From Propionispora vibrioides (lineage in GTDB: Bacteria > Bacillota > Negativicutes > Propionisporales > Propionisporaceae), in contig NZ_FODY01000004.1 in assembly GCF_900110485.1 (NCBI RefSeq), positions 179,747 to 243,746 of the forward strand: a stretch of DNA of 64,000 bases. Reading direction: 5' to 3'. How positions within the stretch are numbered: the stretch's first letter is position 1; each line of letters opens with the position of its first letter. Shown here in pieces: positions 17,320-26,009 of this stretch. A model generated the notes under the pieces. That model was given only the letters and a program-made list of their open reading frames with translations, was not told the DNA's origin and made no database searches. The position numbers were made by a program, and so were the translations under genes.

Positions 17320-18567
17320 TTAGAAGAAGAATTCAACCTGAGTTTGATACAGTTTGGATTTATCGTTGGTAGCTCCATCAACAGTTGATTTTACATCAAC
17401 ATATTGGAATTTCCACAATGCATTAGCCATTGGTACATAGCTGAAGCCAACTTCATAACCTTTACCACCAGCTATTTGGGTTCCAAATGCATATGCTTGG
17501 TCAAATGTAGCTTCCGGCGAAGCAGCAGCTTCAATATTACGATAGTTAGTAAAGATACTGAAAGAACCCGGAGCTTTCAAATCAGTCGCCTTATAAGCCA
17601 AACCTACAGTGTAAGCTTTGTCCTGATCATCAGCATCAGATTTACCATAATCGCCATTCAGGGTCAAGTTTTTAACGATCGGACTATCGAAGCCAACTTC
17701 CCATACTTTTACTTTATCGCTATCAAAAGTTGTCGAATAGGAAGAATCTTTGAATACATAGTAACCAGCATTCAGGTTAGTCTTACCAGCAGCATATTTA
17801 AAGTCAACACCGTAGGTTTCAGGTTTTACATCGCTATACAAAACACTGTCATGGTTATCAGTACCATAGAACACATTAGTTTTCAATTTGCTACCGAAAG
17901 CCACATTAGCACCATTTAACGTGCTATCAATCATCAAACCATGACCTTTGAAATAGTCAAAACGACCAGCTGTTACCGTTGTGCCGAAAGCAGGACCACT
18001 TACATAAGCATTGTCCATAGTAACATCAGTTGTTCCTTCGTCATCGCTCTTATTTAAATCAGTAACAGCTTGCAGACGACCATAATAGCCCCATTCATCG
18101 TTAATTTTGCCATTTACATGGAGACGAGTACGAAGAGTAATATCATTTGCAGAACCGGCTTCATATTTGTGGTCTTCATAACGCAGACGAGCTTCACCGC
18201 TGATGTTTACAGTGTCAGCTGCAGCTTTCTTTTCCAGAGCAGCTACCTTTACGCCTAAGTTGTCAAGTTCCTGAGCATATTCAGCGCTCAGTTTTTCGAT
18301 TAAGGCTTTGTCAGCAGCGTTAGCTTTTTCTTCTTTAGCTAAAGCCTTAGCTACGATAGTAGCCATTTCATAACGAGTCATGGTTTTGTCACCTTTGAAG
18401 GTTCCGTCGCCATAGCCGTCAACGATGCCGTCAGCAGCCAATTTGGAAACAGCGTCGTAGGACCAATGTTTGGCAGGAACGTCAACAAACGGATTTGCAG
18501 CAAATGCAGTACCGGCGATACCCATGGTAAATGCAAGAGCCAAGGATGCAGCAAGTTTCTTTTTCAT
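17320..18567 (-). CDS. ompM: SLH-domain outer-membrane porin (OmpM family)
   Basis: This 415-residue protein has a signal peptide (cut near AFAANP), one S-layer homology domain (NPFVDVPAKHWSYDAVSKLA to TMTRYEMATIVAKAL, about residues 24-75), a coiled-coil linker to about residue 115, and a beta-barrel ending VEFFF. This is the plan of OmpM in Negativicutes: the SLH domain binds polyamine- or pyruvyl-decorated peptidoglycan, the coiled coil spans the periplasm, and the barrel sits in the outer membrane as a porin, tethering the two. A second paralogue lies at 19877-20995. Both have long leaders sharing a 20-nt motif, and each has its own terminator, so they are separate transcripts. Confidence 0.95.
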   Translation of the reverse strand: MKKKLAASLALAFTMGIAGTAFAANPFVDVPAKHWSYDAVSKLAADGIVDGYGDGTFKGDKTMTRYEMATIVAKALAKEEKANAADKALIEKLSAEYAQELDNLGVKVAALEKKAAADTVNISGEARLRYEDHKYEAGSANDITLRTRLHVNGKINDEWGYYGRLQAVTDLNKSDDEGTTDVTMDNAYVSGPAFGTTVTAGRFDYFKGHGLMIDSTLNGANVAFGSKLKTNVFYGTDNHDSVLYSDVKPETYGVDFKYAAGKTNLNAGYYVFKDSSYSTTFDSDKVKVWEVGFDSPIVKNLTLNGDYGKSDADDQDKAYTVGLAYKATDLKAPGSFSIFTNYRNIEAAASPEATFDQAYAFGTQIAGGKGYEVGFSYVPMANALWKFQYVDVKSTVDGATNDKSKLYQTQVEFFF

Positions 18568-18629
18568 TCGATAATCTCTCCTTAGGTTTATTTTTTTGCG
18601 AGCTTCTCCTAAGGAAGGAATGCAGCGAC

Positions 18630-18649
18630 TGAGTTTCCATGTTTCCTCA
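18630..18649 (-). promoter_or_regulatory. Leader motif shared by both ompM genes (copy 1)
   Basis: On the sense (minus) strand this reads TGAGGAAACATGGAAACTCA, 63-82 nt upstream of the ompM start. The same 20-mer with a single change lies upstream of the second ompM. TGAG and CTCA at the ends are complementary. It is followed in both by a CCTTCCT/CCTCCT pyrimidine run that could pair with a ribosome site. Confidence 0.55.
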
Positions 18650-19042
18650 AGCCTTTATTCCTCTCTCAAAGAGATTGCTCTATCTATCACAACTCCAAGG
18701 ACTATTATCCAGTCCTCTTCGGTGAAAGATCACCATCACTACCTATAAGGTATGTAATTTTTGCCTATGTATTCATAATATTCTATTTGGGCTAAAATAT
18801 TCCTGCTTGTTTGTTAAATTTTTTTAAACTTTTTTTAACACTGTGCAAGAACATTTTCTAACTGTGTAATCATATCATTCAACTGTGTAAGAAAATTCCT
18901 CAACTGTTCACATTATATTCCATCTCCTACTGCCTGTCAAGGAAATAAATACCATGTAGTCTGAATATACTGATTTTAATAATGCACAGGTTTATGTTGA
19001 TTTTTTCTTGTTCTTTTATCATATACCAACTGCACATTCCGA
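18650..19042. other. A/T-rich upstream region of the first ompM gene
   Basis: No gene seen. It should hold the ompM promoter and the start of a long leader. The sense strand contains several small hairpins, including GGTGATCTTTCACC (near 18720-18735) and AGGACTGGATAATAGTCCT (near 18700). It does not match a riboswitch I know. Beyond 18900 the region is A/T rich with no clear signal. Confidence 0.4.
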
Positions 19043-19201
19043 AGTGGTCTGCCTACTTTAAAATCATAATTACTTCACAGGCCTTTTATCGCAATGCTTT
19101 CCAGTTATCGGCTACCATGTTCGCAAGGTGTACCTTCGCCACCTCGCCTTACGGAAGAATGCCCACGGATTATTTTACACTTTCCATTAGACAGACCACT
19201 A
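19043..19201. repeat. Foldback intergenic repeat (copy D, divergent)
   Basis: Ends AGTGGTCTG and CAGACCACT are perfect inverted repeats; the inner part (TCGCAATGCTTTCC ... CACCTCGCCTTACGGAAGAATGCC) resembles the core of copies at 35671 and 46334. The right end provides the TAG stop codon of the yqgF-like gene. Confidence 0.6.
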
Positions 19202-19612
19202 GTTTCCTGACGCAAAGTAACGCTTTGCCAGGATAACCGCCACATAATCATCAACCGGCACCGGCGGTACCTGCATTGTCAAAGGGATCAGTCGCTTCAA
19301 GCCGCGCGGCGGATGTTCCCGCCAGTAATACTGGCGAGCCAATTCGGTAGTATGATGCTCATCGACACTTACAATTTCTAATTTTTTATCTTCTATTAAC
19401 AGCTCCGACAGTACCTCCTTGGCCCTGCCGGAAGACGTCCGATCACCAAGCACCAGGGTAGTCAGTCCATATCTCAAGGCAAGTTGCCGGACTTCTTCAA
19501 CAAGCTGTTTAGTGGCAATCACGCCTTGCCAAAGCGCCCCATCGGTCCTGCTCATCACGGCTACGCCGCATTTTTCCCGCCCCGGGTCCACGGCAATTAC
19601 ACAATCAACCAT
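19199..19612 (-). CDS. YqgF/RuvX-like RNase H-fold nuclease
   Basis: This 137-residue protein has an RNase H-like fold: AVDPGREKCGVAV at residues 7-19 with the first catalytic Asp, VLGDRTSSGRAKEVLSEL, VSVDEHHTTELARQYYW with the middle acidic residue, and PVPVDDYVAVILA with the last Asp. It matches the pre-16S rRNA processing nuclease/Holliday-junction resolvase-like YqgF group, though the DPGREK start differs from the usual DxGxKxIG of housekeeping RuvX, so it may be a second, specialised paralogue. The gene stands alone between the two ompM genes. Its stop codon coincides with the end of a foldback repeat, suggesting the natural C-terminus may have been altered. Confidence 0.82.
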   Translation of the reverse strand: MVDCVIAVDPGREKCGVAVMSRTDGALWQGVIATKQLVEEVRQLALRYGLTTLVLGDRTSSGRAKEVLSELLIEDKKLEIVSVDEHHTTELARQYYWREHPPRGLKRLIPLTMQVPPVPVDDYVAVILAKRYFASGN

Positions 19613-19831
19613 CTTATCGTCCCCTCTCTCAGGTTTAGTGTATTCGTGGAAAAAGAGGGATATACCTGCAATGGGAACTTTGTCCTTTTGCCCATTGTCA
19701 TTACTGCCAAAGAGTAAAAAGGAAAAGCTTTTAATTGATGCAACACAGGTCGGTATTGTACAGAAAAAACGCTTTTATCGGTACTGTTCCTCCACCTTAC
19801 AAAAAATAATAATTTTAAACATCAAACTAAC

Positions 19832-19860
19832 AAAAAAAGACGCCCCCGGAAGGACGCCTT
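19832..19860 (-). terminator. Rho-independent terminator of the second ompM gene
   Basis: On the minus strand AAGGCGTCC pairs (with two G-U pairs) with GGGGCGTCTT and is followed by seven T residues. It lies 17 bp after the stop codon. Confidence 0.85.
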
Positions 19861-19876
19861 AGTTAAATCAGTTATA

Positions 19877-20995
19877 TTAGAATTTTACATTTACGCTAGC
19901 GGAAGTACGGTGGTTATCATTGTCAAAGTCTTGGTATTTAACGTTCAGGTCAACGTTTTTGTCAAGAGCTTTGTCGTATTGATATTCCATACCTTTTACT
20001 TTACCGGTAACGTCAAGGCCGGTTAAGCCATCATTTAACGTAGAGTAGGTGTCAAGAGCACCGGCTTCGATGTCTCTGTAGGTTGCGCTTAAGCCAACTT
20101 TGTCAAATTTCACGCCATAAGCGGTAGCAGTTGCGTCAGTAGTATCATTTTTAACGTATTCAGCATTGGCAGTTACGTTTTTAGCGATACCGAAAGCAGC
20201 GTTAGCACCATACAGTTTATTTCCGGTAGTATCGTTTTTCAGGAAGTCGGCACCCAATTTCACACCGTTGAAGGTTGTGCCGTATTCAGCAGCGTATACA
20301 CGGTCTGCCTGTTTGGTGTTACCGGCAAATACTTTTACGTTACCCAATTGAGAAGAGATACCGTTTAAGGTTCCATCCATGATAGCACCTGAACCAAGGA
20401 AGAGGTCCTGACGGCCAATGGTGTTACCCAGGCCAAGAGCATTGAAGCTAACATTGGCAGTATCCAGGTCGATTTTGGCATCGGAATTGTCTTCTTTTGC
20501 ATTGATGTCGCCAGTAGTCAAGCGAGCGCTGAATTTCATGTTGTCGCTGATTTTGCCGTCAACACCAAAGCGGGCGCGGTAGTCAACTTTGCTGGCTCCG
20601 TCTTCCACGCTGCCATAACGGACACGAGCGTCACCGGACATTTTTACCAGGTTGTCCATTTGATCTTGCAAGCCATCAACTTTTACACCCAAGGTGTTCA
20701 ATTCAGTAGCAAATTCTTTGGACAGCTTGTCCACAGTAGCCTGTTGATCAGCAGTCAGGTCTTTGTTCATAGCTTTGGCAACTACTTGAGCCATTTCATA
20801 ACGGGTCATGGTTTTGTCACCTTTGAAGGTGCCGTCGTCATAACCGTCAACAATACCGGCTTGCGCCAATTTGTTTACGGCATCATAGGCCCAGTGTTTG
20901 GCAGGGACATCGGAGAACGGATTAGCGAAGGCAGGAACAGCGAAGGCCACGGTCAATGCGGCAGCGATAGCTGCTTGTAAGAGTCTCTTTTTCAT
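19877..20995 (-). CDS. ompM: SLH-domain outer-membrane porin (OmpM family), second paralogue
   Basis: This 372-residue protein has a signal peptide (cut near AFANP), one SLH domain (NPFSDVPAKHWAYDAVNKLA to TMTRYEMAQVVAKAM, about 24-75), a short coiled coil (LNTLGVKVDGLQDQMDNLVKM) and a beta-barrel ending SASVNVKF. The N-terminal 75 residues are close to those of the first ompM product, while the barrels differ strongly, as expected for paralogous porins with different pores. It anchors the outer membrane to peptidoglycan and forms a diffusion channel. The leader contains the shared 20-nt motif and its own terminator follows. Confidence 0.95.
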   Translation of the reverse strand: MKKRLLQAAIAAALTVAFAVPAFANPFSDVPAKHWAYDAVNKLAQAGIVDGYDDGTFKGDKTMTRYEMAQVVAKAMNKDLTADQQATVDKLSKEFATELNTLGVKVDGLQDQMDNLVKMSGDARVRYGSVEDGASKVDYRARFGVDGKISDNMKFSARLTTGDINAKEDNSDAKIDLDTANVSFNALGLGNTIGRQDLFLGSGAIMDGTLNGISSQLGNVKVFAGNTKQADRVYAAEYGTTFNGVKLGADFLKNDTTGNKLYGANAAFGIAKNVTANAEYVKNDTTDATATAYGVKFDKVGLSATYRDIEAGALDTYSTLNDGLTGLDVTGKVKGMEYQYDKALDKNVDLNVKYQDFDNDNHRTSASVNVKF

Positions 20996-21083
20996 TTGCG
21001 AAATCCCCCTAAAAAATTAATGTTTGTTCGCGGGTGTTGCCACCGGCTTTCCATTCATAAACCGTCAGCTTAGGAGGATGATA

Positions 21084-21103
21084 TGAGTTTCCACGTTTCC
21101 TCA
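21084..21103 (-). promoter_or_regulatory. Leader motif shared by both ompM genes (copy 2)
   Basis: Sense strand TGAGGAAACGTGGAAACTCA, 89-108 nt upstream of the second ompM start; 19 of 20 bases match the first copy. A CCTCCTAAG run follows, able to pair with an AGGAGG-type sequence. The remaining gap 21104-21323 holds no gene; it should contain the promoter. Confidence 0.55.
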
Positions 21104-21323
21104 TAGGCCTCATTCACTTTGGCTTACTCTTGTTATTGCCCCTGTCGCGTTTCACAGGTTTTATAGTTTACATAATTCTACGTTTCTTTTCGTTCTCCTG
21201 CTTAATCAGCTGGTGTAAATTTTACCATAACCCTTGCCAATCAAGCATTGACTACTCAGTCACGTATTGTCGAAAAATAAAACACATTTACATAATGTAT
21301 TTTATAGATATATAAATTCGGCG

Positions 21324-21359
21324 AAAAATAAAAGAATCCTGCTTACTAAGCAGGATTCT
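21324..21359 (-). terminator. Rho-independent terminator of the DUF3084 gene
   Basis: AGAATCCTGCTTA and TAAGCAGGATTCT are perfect inverted repeats; on the minus strand TTTTATTTTTCG follows. It lies 16 bp after the DUF3084 stop codon and closes the Lpt-side transcript. Confidence 0.92.
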
Positions 21360-21375
21360 CCGCCGGTATATTATG

Positions 21376-22629
21376 TCAATTTATATTGCGAACCCGGATA
21401 TCAATGGTTAGCGGCCCAATGGTGGTGACATTGTCATTCGCCACAGCCATCATTTCGATTTTGCCGCTATTGTAGCGTTTTACCTTGTTGACCGTATCGT
21501 AAAACTGGGCGCCGCTGATGGAGCCAACCGTCCCTTGCAGAGGATCGGCCAGAATGCCTTGCTTGATAGCGGCCGCATTCACTTGCTGCAGGAAACGAAG
21601 CACTAATTCCTCCGTCGCTTTGGACGAGTCGGGTATATCAAAAACCTGCGAGTAGACGACCGCTCCTTCGCTATATAGATGGCGGTTAGGAAATACCGAA
21701 AGGCTGCCGATAACCGGCTCACCATAAACAGTATTACCGGAAGCGGCAATCCGCACCACCGCCGTTTCCGGTTCAGAAGCAATCGCTTCTACAGCTTGGT
21801 CAAAATCGCTTTTGCTAATCCAAAGGACATTAATCTCTTTACCGGTCAGACCCAGCTTATTAATCAGCATCTGATTAGTACTATAGACAATACCTCGCAG
21901 ATGATTTTCGATATCCTCCCGGTTACTGGCGCCGGATACGACCGAGGTCGACAGTACTTCTCCCGCCTGATACAGGATAGAGCCTTCCCGGACAACCTGC
22001 AAACCCTCTTTTAAGTTGACTGTCAGTTCATTTAACCGGTCCACATCGCTTTGCAAGTTAGTTTTCGCCTGATTTAGCGAAGTGACTCGCGTATCCAGTT
22101 CTTTTTTGGTAGCTTCCAGCGCCTGTATTTCGGTAGCCGCTTTCGTCAGATCACCCTTCGCCTGGGCATAGTCGGCCTGCATCTGTTTTAAGGAGGCCGC
22201 CGTACGATCCCGTTCGGCCGCTACTTTGGATAATTCGTCAGTAATAGCCGCCAACTGGGCTGATGTCTCCTTAATTTTGGCGGTCAAGCCACTATATTCT
22301 TTGGTCTTAGCCTCCAGTTCGGCCCGGCTGGCTTCCAGTTCCTGATTCTTCGTGGTCACATCGGCCGACAGCGATGAGAGGCGGGCCCTCAGTTCGTCCA
22401 TACCGAACAGAGCCGTGCGAACGTCCCGTGATACCAAAGACAGCACTCCTAAAGTGGAAGATACAATCAGAATGCCGGTGATAATCGTGACTAATATAGA
22501 AGTATGCTTGGGCCGCAGGCCAAAGATGGTCAATTTCCGTTTGCCCACTTTGGTTCCCAGCCGGTCGCCGATATAGGCGATAGCGCCACCGGTAACAGCC
22601 AGCACAGCAATGAGCACTATTCCGTACAT
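21376..22629 (-). CDS. DUF3084 membrane-anchored coiled-coil protein
   Basis: This 417-residue protein begins with a membrane segment (about 2-24), a short basic loop with GKRKLTIFGLRPKH, and a second segment (about 43-68). A long coiled coil follows (about 78-210, rich in Leu/Ala/Lys heptads), then a mixed alpha/beta extracytoplasmic domain. This matches the DUF3084 family, known from cyanobacteria and Negativicutes and without an established function. It is the last gene of the run that includes lptB and lptF and is 37 bp from lptF, which suggests a role connected with LPS export or envelope structure; that is inference from position only. Confidence 0.85.
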   Translation of the reverse strand: MYGIVLIAVLAVTGGAIAYIGDRLGTKVGKRKLTIFGLRPKHTSILVTIITGILIVSSTLGVLSLVSRDVRTALFGMDELRARLSSLSADVTTKNQELEASRAELEAKTKEYSGLTAKIKETSAQLAAITDELSKVAAERDRTAASLKQMQADYAQAKGDLTKAATEIQALEATKKELDTRVTSLNQAKTNLQSDVDRLNELTVNLKEGLQVVREGSILYQAGEVLSTSVVSGASNREDIENHLRGIVYSTNQMLINKLGLTGKEINVLWISKSDFDQAVEAIASEPETAVVRIAASGNTVYGEPVIGSLSVFPNRHLYSEGAVVYSQVFDIPDSSKATEELVLRFLQQVNAAAIKQGILADPLQGTVGSISGAQFYDTVNKVKRYNSGKIEMMAVANDNVTTIGPLTIDIRVRNIN

Positions 22630-22666
22630 ACGTTGTTCCCCCCTTCATTACTTCTGTCGGTACAGT

Positions 22667-23758
22667 CTATTTCGAAGCCCGGTAAATCAAAAACAATCCG
22701 GCAACAAAGGCGACCAGATTGGGAATCCAGGCGCTTAGCATCGGCGCAATCGCGCCCCCCTGCCCCAGTGCCTTGGCCGTCGTCATAATGATATAGTAAA
22801 TAAAGATGATGATAATACTGAGACCTAAACCAATGGAAGAGCTGGAACGGTTAGGCTGCAGCCCCAACGGAGTACCGATCATGGCAAACAAGAAACTGGC
22901 CATGGCCACCGCAAACCGCTGGTGAAGCTCTACTTCATACTGTTTGGTATTGACAAATTCCCGCTGCAGGGCTTTGATATTTTCCCTCAATTCACGGATA
23001 GTCATTTCATCGGGCTTCTTCTGTTCCTGGGAAATGGCCTTGGGGTTCTTACTAACCGGCATAAACTGCTGATTAAACCGCATGGTCCGTTCCACACTGC
23101 CCTCCGTACTCAGGTCATTGATCACGCCGTTGTACATGACCCAGCGTTCATTTTGCCACTCGGCCCGGTCGGCATTTTCTACCCGCACCATCCGTTCGTT
23201 TTCAAATTCCTCTACCACGACGCCTTGCATGCTTTGGCTAGCCTCGTCATAACGGCGAGCATAGGTCAGCCGCTCCAAGGAACCGGTTTTATTCAAATCC
23301 TTGATAATAATATGCTCCTGTGCCTTGGGCGTAGTGTTTTTCATAATTTCATTCTGAATGATTTGATTATAAGCCGACGTAGACTGGGGCACCACCAGCT
23401 CGTTAAAGGCAATCGAAAAAATACTGACGAAGAGCGCTACCACAAACACCGGGGCTGACAACCGGTAGAAGCTGATGCCACCGGAACGCATGGCGGTAAT
23501 CTCACTGGAGCCGGACAGCCGGCCAAAGGCCATCAACGCTGCCAGCAGCATCGACATAGGAAAAGTAAGCACCACGATGGACGGCAGACTATACAAAAAC
23601 AACCGGGTCACTGAGTACAGTGAAGCGCCGTATTGCGTAACATACTGGGCAATACGAAAGAGAGTGCTTGTCCCGATGATGATACTGGAAAAAGAAGCAA
23701 CACCAAACAGGAAAGGTCCCAACAATTCTTTGATGATATATTTATCGAGTATTCTCAA
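22667..23758 (-). CDS. lptF: LPS export permease, LptF/LptG family
   Basis: This 363-residue protein has the LptF/LptG (YjgP/YjgQ) plan: ILDKYIIKELLGPFLFGVASF at the N-terminus with the coupling region, three membrane segments to about residue 115, a periplasmic beta-jellyroll (about 130-265), and three more membrane segments at the end. With LptB it extracts LPS from the inner membrane and passes it to LptC. E. coli needs two different proteins, LptF and LptG; only one such gene is seen here, so it may form a homodimer or the partner lies elsewhere. lptB lies upstream, 211 bp away with a hairpin in the gap. Confidence 0.93.
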   Translation of the reverse strand: MRILDKYIIKELLGPFLFGVASFSSIIIGTSTLFRIAQYVTQYGASLYSVTRLFLYSLPSIVVLTFPMSMLLAALMAFGRLSGSSEITAMRSGGISFYRLSAPVFVVALFVSIFSIAFNELVVPQSTSAYNQIIQNEIMKNTTPKAQEHIIIKDLNKTGSLERLTYARRYDEASQSMQGVVVEEFENERMVRVENADRAEWQNERWVMYNGVINDLSTEGSVERTMRFNQQFMPVSKNPKAISQEQKKPDEMTIRELRENIKALQREFVNTKQYEVELHQRFAVAMASFLFAMIGTPLGLQPNRSSSSIGLGLSIIIIFIYYIIMTTAKALGQGGAIAPMLSAWIPNLVAFVAGLFLIYRASK

Positions 23759-23881
23759 GGCAATTCTCCTTTAATCTGTCCGTATCGCTCCGGCACAAAA
23801 GAATCAATGTATTGCAATAAAAGATCGGTTATGGTGCTGCCGCAAGCCCAAAGCTGCCACACAATATCCCATACACGAAAG

Positions 23882-23909
23882 ACGTGGTATTATCTTCATA
23901 ATACCACGT
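23882..23909. repeat. Perfect hairpin between lptB and lptF
   Basis: ACGTGGTATTAT and ATAATACCACGT form a 12-bp perfect stem with a 4-nt loop in the 211-bp gap. On the minus strand only CTTTCG follows, so termination would be weak; it may instead mark mRNA processing or partial attenuation between the two genes. Confidence 0.6.
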
Positions 23910-23969
23910 TAACAGTCAGTTTACTCTATTATATCATACCTTTTGCCAAACGGCCCTGGCAAAGTATGT

Positions 23970-24689
23970 CTACAAGGCAAAATTTTCTCCTAAATAGAAC
24001 TTTCTGGCTACTTCACTGGAGGCAATGGTATCGCTGTCACCGGCCACCAGAATCTGCCCTTCGCTTAAGATATAGGCATTATCCACAATGCTCAGCGTCT
24101 CCCGGACATTATGGTCGGTGATAAGAATGCCGATGCCTCGTTCTTTCAAATAGCCGATAATATTTTGAATATCGGCCACTGCAATGGGGTCCACGCCGGC
24201 GAAGGGTTCATCGAGCAGAATAAAATACGGATTGGTCGACAGACAGCGGGCGATTTCCACCCGGCGGCGTTCGCCGCCGGAGAGCTCCGACCCCTTCCGG
24301 TGGCGCACATGGGTAATGTGGAACTCCTCCAGCAGTTTTTCCAACATGTCCTTACGCTCCGCTCCGCTCTGCGGCGTAGTTTCCAGAATAGCCATCAGAT
24401 TATCTTCCACCGTCAGTTTCCGAAAAACCGAGGCCTCCTGGGGCAAATAGCCGATGCCGAAACGGGAACGGCGGTACATCGGCAGGGAGGTCACATCCTC
24501 GCCATTAACAATCACCCGTCCCGCGTTTGGCCGCTCCAGACCGACAATCATATAAAAGGTGGTGGTTTTCCCCGCACCGTTCGGCCCAAGCAGCCCCACA
24601 ATTTCCCCTTGTTTCACCTTTACTGAGACACCGTTTACCACATTTCGTCCCTTATAGTTTTTTACCAGATCGACAGTTTCAATATACAT
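23970..24689 (-). CDS. lptB: LPS export ABC ATPase LptB
   Basis: This 239-residue ATPase has Walker [10 protein letters not shown], the Q-loop at [16 protein letters not shown], signature [15 protein letters not shown], Walker [13 protein letters not shown] and the H-loop ITDHNVRET, close to E. coli LptB throughout. The ATG at 24689 gives the normal length, with GAGGA about ten bases upstream; a longer frame overlapping lptA is not needed. LptB powers LPS extraction with the LptF/G permease. It follows lptA by 13 bp, so lptC-lptA-lptB form one unit. Confidence 0.96.
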   Translation of the reverse strand: MYIETVDLVKNYKGRNVVNGVSVKVKQGEIVGLLGPNGAGKTTTFYMIVGLERPNAGRVIVNGEDVTSLPMYRRSRFGIGYLPQEASVFRKLTVEDNLMAILETTPQSGAERKDMLEKLLEEFHITHVRHRKGSELSGGERRRVEIARCLSTNPYFILLDEPFAGVDPIAVADIQNIIGYLKERGIGILITDHNVRETLSIVDNAYILSEGQILVAGDSDTIASSEVARKFYLGENFAL

Positions 24690-24702
24690 GCCGGCCGTAT
24701 CC

Positions 24703-25452
24703 TCATTTCTTAGTTTCTTGCGTATCTTGCGGCGCGACAACCAGCCGTGGCCTTCCGGAAGCCGTCATGGCTTTGTCGTCCATCGTGATGGTCAACGTAC
24801 TGCCTGTCAACACATTGCCGTCCTGTACAGCACGGGCATTACCGGTGAGCACTGCTTTGCCGTCTTTACCATCCTGACCGCCGTAATATACCGCTTGATC
24901 GGAGGTAGCGTCCAGCTTGCGTGCCTCACTGATAATATGAACATTTCCCTTGCCAACTGCCCGGTTTTCTTTTAAGAACGCTTCCAAATAGTCGGCCTTC
25001 ATGGTACCGTCCGGCATGGTAACTACCCCGCCATTAGGCACTACGGCATAATCCTTATCAGTGTAATAATCAACCAAGTCACCTTCCAACCGGCTGTCAT
25101 CTTTCGTCAAGACCACGTCGCCACCGGATGCTACCAGATGGTTATCGCCATAGGAACGCACCTCCGGCGCCGTAAGGGTGGCCGTATCTTTGACTGCCTT
25201 AACACCACCGGTTACATAGCCTTCCTTGGTTTGGGTATTATACTGAGCGCTTTGCCCGGTCAAAACTGCCTCTCCTTGTACGAACCGGACACCACCGTCA
25301 GCCTGCATCAGGCCGCTAGTTGAGTTATATTCAATGGTGTCGGCATCCATTTCCACCGGCTGCTGCTGTGCGGCATCAATGCGGGCACCGGACAGGCCAA
25401 GTACCATCAGCACGGCCATACTGCTAATCACTTGTTTCGTCAGATGTTTCAC
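24703..25452 (-). CDS. lptA: LptA-like periplasmic LPS bridge protein
   Basis: This 249-residue protein has a signal peptide ([27 protein letters not shown]) and OstA-type repeats of short beta strands: [53 protein letters not shown]. These make the extended beta-jellyroll that lines up head to tail into the trans-periplasmic LPS slide. Its start overlaps the lptC stop (ATGA), which indicates translational coupling. It is longer than E. coli LptA (185), with about two extra turns, perhaps fitting a wider periplasm. Confidence 0.92.
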   Translation of the reverse strand: MKHLTKQVISSMAVLMVLGLSGARIDAAQQQPVEMDADTIEYNSTSGLMQADGGVRFVQGEAVLTGQSAQYNTQTKEGYVTGGVKAVKDTATLTAPEVRSYGDNHLVASGGDVVLTKDDSRLEGDLVDYYTDKDYAVVPNGGVVTMPDGTMKADYLEAFLKENRAVGKGNVHIISEARKLDATSDQAVYYGGQDGKDGKAVLTGNARAVQDGNVLTGSTLTITMDDKAMTASGRPRLVVAPQDTQETKK

Positions 25453-26009
25453 TGGGCTTTCCCTCCCTGTATAATGTGGGCATGGCCCGACACTTTTATT
25501 TTTTCCATATTGGCGTCACTTTCCAGCTGGTCCCCGGTAAGCACGGTATCGTCCCGTGTCACCCGGACACCGCCGGTACCGTAATAGCGTTTTTCGGCAT
25601 TATTAAACCGTACAGTAGGTGCCATAAAAGTGGCTCCGTCCTCGGCCACTGCCTCCACCTGGCTGTCCAGGACAATATCCCGGGTTGTGCCGTCAATAAA
25701 GCCTTGCGGGGCGGTTACTATAATTTTACCGCCATTATCCCGGTAAAACGTACCGGTTATATTCTTTAATGTTGTATTTTTCGTATTAGGATCTACTTCT
25801 ATCGTTTCGGCAGACAGTTCCCAGGAACGTTTGCCGTCATGTTCTTCGATAATGGAACTGCCGGAATAGGACAGCTTATCCGTTACGGCACTGCCTGCTT
25901 CCGATACTGGCTGGCGGGAAGAAGCCGAGTCTCCCCCCAGTATATAGTATAGTCCGCCGGCCAGGACAATGACGGCGCAGGCAATTACTGCATATTGTTT
26001 TTTAGTCAA
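25449..26009 (-). CDS. lptC: LPS export protein LptC
   Basis: This 186-residue bitopic protein has one N-terminal membrane anchor (YAVIACAVIVLAGGLYYILGG) and a periplasmic beta-jellyroll (about 50-180) with the LptC pattern WELSAETIEVDPNTKNTTLKNITG and a conserved glycine end (HIIQGGKAQ). It accepts LPS from the LptB/LptF complex and hands it to LptA. It overlaps lpxL by 8 bp and lptA by 4 bp, so the three are translated together. Confidence 0.93.
   Translation of the reverse strand: MTKKQYAVIACAVIVLAGGLYYILGGDSASSRQPVSEAGSAVTDKLSYSGSSIIEEHDGKRSWELSAETIEVDPNTKNTTLKNITGTFYRDNGGKIIVTAPQGFIDGTTRDIVLDSQVEAVAEDGATFMAPTVRFNNAEKRYYGTGGVRVTRDDTVLTGDQLESDANMEKIKVSGHAHIIQGGKAQ

Noticed and set aside
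18650..18780. Possible known riboswitch in the first ompM leader
   Set aside because: Small hairpins such as GGTGATCTTTCACC recalled parts of known riboswitches, but the conserved cores of lysine, TPP, cobalamin and c-di-GMP classes could not be lined up.
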